NCBI GenBank assembly: GCA_014706295.1
Contig: JACSVZ010000001.1
Coordinates: forward strand, 1,673,740-1,737,739
Length of the DNA: 64,000 bases
DNA from: Lycocorax pyrrhopterus obiensis
Taxonomy: Eukaryota; Chordata; Aves; Passeriformes; Paradisaeidae
Reading direction: 5' to 3'
The notes beneath the pieces were generated by a model. The model did no database searches. It was not told the DNA's origin and was given only the letters and a program-made list of their open reading frames with translations. Both the position numbers and the translations under genes were made by a program. Below are positions 57,083 to 64,000 of this stretch, piece after piece; positions within the stretch are counted from its first letter, which is position 1; every line of letters starts with the position of its first letter.

Positions 57083-57560
57083 AGAATACCAGGATTACTG
57101 AGTTTGGAAGAGCCCTTCAGGATCATCCAGTGCCACCCCAGCAGCACCAGCATCACCCCAAACCCTGTCCCCAAGGGCCACATCCAGACTCCTCCTGAGC
57201 ACTCCCACAGACAGTGACTCCACCACTCCCTGGGCAGCTCATTCCAAGGCCTCACCGCTCTTCCAGGGAAATTTTCTTTCCCAATCTCCAACCTGAGCCT
57301 CCCCTGGTGCAATTTGAGGCCATTTCCTCTCCTCCTTTCCCTTGGGACATGGCAGCAGAGCCCGACCCCCCTCACTGCCCCTCCTGTCAGGGAGTTGTGG
57401 CAGAGCCACAAGGTCCCCCCTGAGCCTCCTCTGCTCCAGGCTGAGCCCCTTTCCCAGCTCCCTCAGCTGCCCCTCCCAGGATGTGTTTTCCAGCCCCTTT
57501 TTCCATCTCCATTCCCTCCTCTGGACACGCTCCAGCCCCTCAGTGCTGTCCCCACTGTCC
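57083..57560 (-). mobile_element. CR1 LINE fragment, subfamily 'C', longest copy
   Basis: Antisense, extending further upstream than the other C copies ('gcctcctctgctccaggctg' to 'ctctggacacgctccagccc'). The 193-codon and 146-codon minus-strand frames here are shadows. Confidence 0.9.
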
Positions 57561-59627
57561 CAGCCACCCCAGTGCCCTTCAGCCAAGCACTTCCTGAGTA
57601 TCTCCCCGAGCTTTAACCCCACAGCCTGACCCCAAAAGGTGCCAGGCTCCATCTCTGGCTGGGTCTCTCCACAGACTGTGGAGAAATCCCGTGGTTTTGA
57701 AGCCAGGATCCACATGGATAAGACAACAAACTCCTGTTTGCCAGCAAAGTGAGCCCTGCTCTCCTCAGCAAAGGGAGAGAAGCTGGAGGAGATCTCTGTG
57801 GGATGAGCTGAGAAGGACACAAAATTCCAACAGTGACCTTGGGAAAACCTTGTCCCGTTTTCCCACTTCAGTCCCTCTTGACCCCACTCTGGAGTGTCAC
57901 CGTGGTGGCATTTGCTCTTGGCCCTGTCACAGGCCTAAAAACTCAAATATTAAAGGGGCTTTTTTTTTTTTTTTGTTTCCTCTCCAGCAAAAAAAAAAAA
58001 AGAAAAAAAGAAAAAAAGAAGAAAAGAGAGAGAAAAAAAAAAAAAAGATGCCTTTCCACAGATATTCCGTGCATCTGGCTACCTCCCCACGAGTTCCAGG
58101 AAATTGGTTGGCTGCCACTTCACACAGCTGGGAACACTTTGGAGCAGCAGTAGCTGTGGTGCTGATCCTGCTTGGAATGAGGAGGGTGAGGGATGGGATG
58201 GATGGAATAACAACTGTCTGGTGTCCCCCCAGGAGTGTCGGGAATGAGCCTTCCCCTTTCCCGAGCGCTGCAGACTGGCTGGGGACGGATAATTCTGCTT
58301 CCCAGCCCTTTGGAGCATCAAAGAAATTCCAAGGCATGGATCAAATGTGTCATAACAGGCCAAGGATGCAGGATAACCCCACAAACACCACTCAGCAGTC
58401 GGGGGTGTCCGGGGACCGAACAAAATCAGGATGAGGTGGTGGAGTCACTCCCAGAGAGTTCCAAATGGAAACAGGAAAGAGGGATGAAGGCTGGGAGGGA
58501 AGGGAGTTCCAGCCTTGATTGAGTATCCAAAGGGAAAAAAAGGTGGAATGGGATTTAAACCCCGTTTTTTTGGTATGGATTGAGATCTCTGTAGAGTTCT
58601 TGGAGTGACAGGAATTGTTCTGGTGGGGAAGTTCAGCTTTCAGAGGTGGATTAATCCCAGTAGAATCCATAATCCTTGGGAATGAATGGGAACAGATTTC
58701 CTTGAAAGTGATTACTGGCTTGATTTGGTCAATGCCAATGATATTTGGGAAGATGGGATTGGAGAAAATTACCTGCAGTGAAAAAATTCAGTTCTTTTAA
58801 TAAGATTTTTGAGTTAAAAAGGGAAAAGTTTGACAAAGTAAGGAAATGTGGGATTGAAACCATCTGGAGTGAGCAGATCAAAATCCAGCTTGGAAAATCT
58901 GAAATTTCCTCCAGTCATGGACGCAAGGAGGGGATGGTCCTTCAAGAGCAAATAAAGAACACTAGGAATAATTAGGGAGCCTCCGTGGAATGAAATGGGA
59001 AGTTCCAGTTGGAGTTCAGAGGCACAAAATGCAAAGCAGCAAAAATCCAAAGGAACAAAAATCTGCTTTAGATCTTGCGAAGGAAATAAAAAGCAGCAAA
59101 AAACGGTTTTCAGTTATAGAAATGAAAAGAGAACAAAGAAAGAAGAAGTGAGGACGCTTCGAGGGCAGCTTAGAGATCAGAACTAAACAGTGCCTCAAAA
59201 CTCAGGGAATGCTTTCCCTCATTTTCCAGGGAGGATGCAAAAGGGGGTGGTAAAAGCAGGAGGATTAATGGGAGTGGAAGGAAGGTGAACTGGGAGTGAT
59301 GACCCTGAGGTGGAAGCAGAGCTCCGAGAGCTTCCTGACTCAAACTGGGTGAACTGGGCACTCTCCATCCTCGCCTCTGGAAAGATTTTAGTGGGAAAAG
59401 GGATCTTAGATCTCCTAGATCACCTGGAGAGGTGAAATCCACAGGGAAAAAGAACTTTAGCAAAGGATAATATTGATATCAGGAGAAATGGGATTACACT
59501 GGTCACTGGGAGATTAAGGTTGGAAACCACAGAAAATTCCCAGCCCTCTGAGGCCTGAGGCTGTGGCCCAGATTCCCAGGAGGAGAAGGTTTCCCAGGGA
59601 AGGTGACCAAGGGCTGGGCAGTTTAAT
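57561..59627. other. 2 kb unique sequence
   Basis: Contains the poly(T)/poly(A) pair at 57960. Otherwise AT-leaning and unremarkable. Confidence 0.45.
57960..58047. repeat. Poly(T) then poly(A)-rich tract, hairpin-capable
   Basis: A T15 run, an 'gtttcctctccagc' loop, then A-rich sequence broken by single Gs. The T and A runs can pair over about 13 bases. Confidence 0.9.
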
Positions 59628-59982
59628 TTAAGGAGGCTCAGGGGGGACTTTGTGGCTCTGCACAACTCCCTGACAGGAGGGGGCAGCCGGGGGGGGTCGG
59701 GCTCTGCTCCCAGGGAACAGGGACAGGAGGAGAGGGAACGGCCTCAGGCTGGGCCAGGGGAGGCTCAGGTTGGACACCAGGAGCAATTTCCTCATGGAAA
59801 GGGAGGTCAGGCCTTGGAAAGAGCTGCCCAGGGAGGTTTGGAGTGCCCATCCCTGGAGGTGTCCCAGGAAGGCCTGGCCGTGGCACTCAGTGCTCTGGGC
59901 TGGGGACAAGGTGGGCATCGGGCACAGCTGGGCCTCGCTGGGCTGGGAGGGCTTTTCCAACCCTGATAACTCTGGAATTCTA
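59628..59982 (+). mobile_element. CR1 LINE fragment, subfamily 'B'
   Basis: Close match to 293-722, starting at 'aaggaggctcaggggggact' and ending 'ctctggaattctatttctgg'. Confidence 0.9.
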
Positions 59983-60929
59983 TTTCTGGGCTGGGTTCTA
60001 CCCCCAGCTGTTGCCACCAGTGCTGCCCTGGGTGAGGAGCTGAGCAGAGGCAGAGCTGGAGAACCCCACTGCTGCCTTGGACCTTCAACAGCAAGAACCA
60101 AAATCTGGGGAACTCTGACTGCATCTGGAGTTTCTGCCTCCTTAATCCCCTTTTAATAGCCAGGGAAATTAGCATGAAAGCCTAATCATCGTGTCTGGGA
60201 TCACGAGAGACAGACAGGTATTGTTTAAATTCGCATTTCAGCAGCATTAGTAAGCAAGCACAAGGGAAAACCAGTTCTCTGTTGCAACGCAGGAGGATTT
60301 TGGCAGGATTTTGGCAGGAGGAACGAATCCTGAAAGCTCTGCTTGTAATTAATCTCTATCTGCAGCTCGGAGCTCTGTCCAGGAGAATTCCCATTGCTCC
60401 AGCTGAAGATGCTTCAAAGTCCGTCGCAAAGGACGCACCAGTGAAAAGTTTTGCTGGTAAGGTCTTTAATTATGGCTTTGTTAAACATTTAATTTATAGA
60501 TGAAAGAGCAGCTATTGTGAGCTGGGCTGTTAAAATCATCTATGTTAAGCTGTTAAATAAGCTCCTGGCTTTTTGTTAATTCCCAAATATGTCAAGGAAG
60601 TAATTTAATATCAGGACGTGGAGTTTTTGTTCCTGTCTCCCTCCCGAAGTTGGAGTTAATTGGATGGGTGCTGCAGTGGGGCAGAAATGGTGCCAGGCAC
60701 TTAAAATTCAGTATTTCAGGGCAAGATTTCAGATTTCAACTCGGAGACATCAGAAAGAGGCAGAGGCAACTTAAAAACAAGGAGCATCCTTGGCCCTTTG
60801 GATCTGCTTTGATTAACGGCAGCTTTTGTGATTGTTCTCCGTAGAACCACAAGGTTTTTTTGGAACTTGGGGACCTTGTGGGTGAAAATCTGGACAGGAG
60901 ACATCAGTGAGTGCTGGGAGCCCTGAAAT
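59983..60929. other. Unique sequence, no gene seen
   Basis: 60160-60600 is AT-rich, non-repetitive DNA. Conservation cannot be judged here. Confidence 0.4.
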
Positions 60930-61542
60930 CCATCGGCATCCTGGGCTGCATCCAAGGAGGAGAGACCAGCAGGGAAGGGACTGGGATTGTGCCCCTGTGC
61001 CCCTGTGCTGAGGTGAGACCCCACCTGCAGAGCTGCCCCAGCCCTGGGGCCCAGCACAGGGAGGACGTGGAGCTGCTGGAGAGAGGCCAGAGGAGGCACC
61101 AGGATGAGCAGAGGGATGGAGCAGCTCTGCTGGGAGGAAAGGCTGGGAGAGCTGGGATTGTTCAGCCTGGAGAGGAGAAGCTTTGGGGTGAGCTCAGTGT
61201 GGCCTTGCAGGGCCTGAAGGAGCTGCAGGAAACATGGAGAGAGACAATTTGCAAGGGCTGGAGGGCCAAGACACAGGGAATGGCTTCCCAGTGCCAGAGG
61301 GCAGGGCTGGATGGGATCTTGGGCAGGAATTGTTCCCTGGGAGGGTGGGCAGGCCCTGGCACAGGGTGCCCAGAGCAGCTGTGGCTGCCCCTGGATCCCT
61401 GGCAGTGTCCAAGGCCAGGTTGGACATTGGGGCTTGGAGCAGCCTGGGACAGTGGGAGGTGTCCCTGCCATGGCAGGGGGTGGAGCTGGATGGGCTTTAA
61501 TGTCCCTCCCAACCCAAGCATTCCATGATTCCATGATTTACC
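60930..61542 (+). mobile_element. CR1 LINE fragment, subfamily 'A', longest sense copy
   Basis: Runs from about 'gcatcctgggctgcatccaa' through 'ggtgagaccccacctgcaga' to 'gcattccatgattccatgat'. Nearly the reverse complement of 34002-34650, it represents the young long type. The 272-codon minus-strand frame is its shadow. Confidence 0.93.
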
Positions 61543-63297
61543 AAGAGTGTGGAGCCTCATCCTGCCAACAACCCCAAGAGCAGCAGGACAACATCTCACG
61601 TGTGGAGACCTCCAAGTTCCCAAAGGGGCCGTGCCCATGGCCAGGCTTGGTCCTTAATTCATTTTAATTCACCCAGGATTAAAAATGAAGCTCATCAGGT
61701 ACGAAAGGAGAGACTCTAATTAAGTTCCTGCCTTGTTAAGCAAAGCCAGAGCAGAGTAAAGAGTCCAAAAATTACCCGTGGACAATCTGCCCCAGCCATG
61801 GTTTGTAAACAGCTGACAAATGCACATTTGTTAATTCAGAACCTGCTCCCAGACTTTTTCGGAGCACAAAACGAAGCCACACTCACACCATAAATGATTC
61901 ACTGCAAATGATTCACCACCTTCAAAAATTACCTAATCCCTGAGCTCTTTTTCCAAACAGTGGATGGATTTCTCTGGATTGGTTTTAGTCCCAGAATCTT
62001 AATTCTTTTCTGGGCTTTTTTTGTCCCTCATTTGGTTTCTATTCTATTTTCCTTGCCTGTTACCTTATCCCGATGAGAATTTTTTCCTTCCTGATTTATT
62101 CCCAGCCGGTGAAGTCGGTGTTAATTGTCATTTCGTGTTTGCTGAAGTGACTTTCTGGCTCCTGTGTGCCACACACCCATCGCTGGTTCACCTCAACCCT
62201 CTTCATTTGCATTCTAAACCCTCATGGTCTGGGCAGAAATTCTTTGTCACCAAGTGCGACCTTTCAGCCACTTGTCACCACGAACCCGCACCCTTGGAGC
62301 GAGGTTTCCCCCCTTGAATGCCACAAAACCGCCCTTGGGTCATTTCCCATTCCCTCAGCATGGAAAAAATTGTCCTTTGGGATGGATTTGGTGGTTTTGA
62401 GGTGCTCTCAGTGGCTGCCGCTGGTCATGAAGTGCTGGGGAATCCCTGTTTGGTGTCCACAGGTGAGTTATCCCGGATTTCTCAGAATCCATGGAATCCA
62501 CAGAGCCTTTTCCTTCATGGAACCTTCCGGAGTGGCCCTGCAGGGAAGTGGGGAGGGGGAAAGAGGCTGAGGGGACAGGAGGTGGCTTCTGTCACCTCTC
62601 TGCACTTCCTGCAAGTTGTGGGACTGGGAAAAGTGTGGATCATTCCCTGAAATAAATGCCATTAACAGCCCTGCTTTCCACAGAATCCCAGAATCCTCTG
62701 AGTTGGGAAAGACTCACCAGGATCATCAAAACCCAGTGATGCAGGAGCAGAACAATAAACCCAAAACCCCTGGAGTTCCAAGTGGCAGTTTTTCAACCAT
62801 GTCCCCTCATGGAAAACTCGTGGTTGTGGATGTCTTAAAAAGCTTCTTTTATTGTTTAATTTTATTTTAAGGGAAAAAATCTTCGTAGATTCAGTTCATA
62901 AACGGAGAGAGAAGCATCTGACAACCGAAATGTTGAAGTTGCATTGAGTTCCTCTCGAGTTATCAATGATCTGTGGGCCTGGAACAGAAAAATTCTGTTG
63001 TTCTGGTATTTCTATAACCATGAAACACAAATTGCAGGCAGGAGAAGCGGGTGACGGTTTAGCTGTAACCACATCTTCTCTAAATTGGTGACACAAGCCA
63101 GGGGCCTAAAAATAAACATCGTTGTGGTTTGGCTTGCAGAGCCAGAGCGCAGTCGAGAGGTTTGGGGCATGTGAAGGACAAAATGAAATAACCTGTTCTT
63201 CCAGAAATAGGAGAAAACCCCTCATGGTTTGAGTTATTTGAGCCCAAATGTAGCCATGAATGGGAAAAATTGTCAGTGAAACGCTCGTTGGAAATTC
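61543..63297. other. 1.75 kb mostly unique sequence
   Basis: Contains a CR1 remnant at 62680. Nothing else recognised. Confidence 0.45.
62680..62735 (-). mobile_element. CR1 tail remnant
   Basis: 'cacagaatcccagaatcctc' followed by 'gagttgggaaagactcacca', a diverged antisense CR1 end. Confidence 0.6.
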
Positions 63298-63462
63298 ATG
63301 GGATCACAGAGTGGTTTGGGTTGGGAGGGACCTTAAAATTGTCCCATCCCACCCCTGCCATGGCAGGGACACCTCCCACTGTCCCAGGCTGCTCCAAGCC
63401 CCAATGTCCAACCTGGCCTTGGGCACTGCCACGGATCCAGGGGCAGCCAGAGCTGCTCTGGG
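63298..63462 (-). mobile_element. CR1 LINE 3' fragment, subfamily 'A'
   Basis: Antisense, tail 'gggatcacagagtggtttgg', truncated at 'ccagagctgctctgggt'. Confidence 0.86.
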
Positions 63463-63639
63463 TGAGCTCCTGGAAGCCAAAGCATCAAGCACAGGTTGAA
63501 GAGCAGAGAAAAAATTGCTCCAGAAGATCTGTGAGGACCGAAGTGACTTTTAGGTCCTTCCTCAGGTGGGCACTGACCTCGAACCACCACGAGTCGCTCC
63601 CTGAAGGGTTTTGCTCAGTCAGGCTTTGAGTCACCAGGT

Positions 63640-63811
63640 TTTTTTCCCTTGGAAGAGCGGTGAGGCCTTGGAATGAGCTGCCCAGGGAGTGGTGGAGTCA
63701 CTGTCTGTGGGAGTGCTCAGGAGGAGTCTGGATGTGGCCCTTGGGGACAGGGTTTGGGGTGATGCTGGTGGCACTGGATGATCCTGAAGGTCTTTTCCCA
63801 CCTTGATGATT
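63640..63811 (+). mobile_element. CR1 LINE 3' fragment, subfamily 'C'
   Basis: Sense: 'ggaagagcggtgaggccttg' to 'cccaccttgatgattg', lacking the 'ctgctggggtggcac' segment of 22650-22999. Confidence 0.87.
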
Positions 63812-64000
63812 GTTTTGTTCTCTTGTGCCAACAGCTGGCAATCAAACCATTTTCTGCCTGATTTAATGTTATTAAACAGCAAGACAGGTGTGGAAAATTT
63901 GGGCCGTTTTCCCTCGGGAATGGCGTGGAGCAGGGAATTCAACCAAACTAAAACCAACAGCAATCCCAATATAATTCACTTCCAAGAGTCACACCCTGAA

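Noticed and set aside
60716..61534. 272-codon minus-strand frame
   Set aside because: Almost wholly the antisense of the CR1 copy at 60930-61542. The same peptide appears wherever this CR1 type occurs.

Overview
The window looks like bird nuclear DNA, most likely from a songbird. About 45 fragments of CR1 retrotransposons, most 5'-truncated, are scattered through all 64 kb in both orientations. They carry the typical avian CR1 3' end with short 'ATTCCATG'-like tails. No bacterial-style operons, phage genes, tRNA or rRNA genes or CRISPR arrays were seen. Most long open frames are shadows of CR1 copies or of tandem repeats. The species call rests on repeat style only.

The one region that looks genic is about 9.4-16.3 kb. 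Two tandem paralogous genes lie there on the minus strand: copy 1 (coding 11424 down to 10131 or 9949) and copy 2 (coding 16274 down to 14257). I do not recognise the family. Each encodes an acidic, low-complexity protein with 22-residue repeats rich in Ser-Gln and Trp-Glu-Glu motifs, a Pro/Ser-rich module used twice, a conserved non-repetitive block (SPPSIPYNTPASSKASLYQE...), and a short basic C-terminus with a Cys-Pro-Cys motif. The copies are nearly identical over about 1.26 kb of coding core and diverge abruptly at both ends. Each has one apparent single-base frameshift. Copy 1 has a plausible LTR upstream in the same orientation (TATA box and polyadenylation signal visible) and a polyadenylation signal downstream. 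Copy 2 has a possible splice acceptor just before its ATG and its own downstream polyadenylation signal. A CpG-rich block lies between the genes. A CR1 fragment carrying the same secondary insertion flanks the pair on both sides.

The rest is intergenic or intronic: 0-9 kb has CR1 copies, a T-rich tract, a nested minisatellite at 4.16-4.79 kb and a 280-bp (AAGGG)n tract at 6.6-6.9 kb. 17.5-27 kb is mostly unique with few CR1 fragments. 27.7-29.3 kb holds an inverted pair of CR1 copies with shared non-CR1 flank. 31.2-31.75 kb is a TCATCC-type minisatellite, and 35.8-36.3 kb a 47-bp-class minisatellite. 36-64 kb is unique sequence broken by CR1 insertions. No exon of a known protein was identified outside the paired genes. 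Regulatory elements may exist in the unique stretches but cannot be shown from one sequence.
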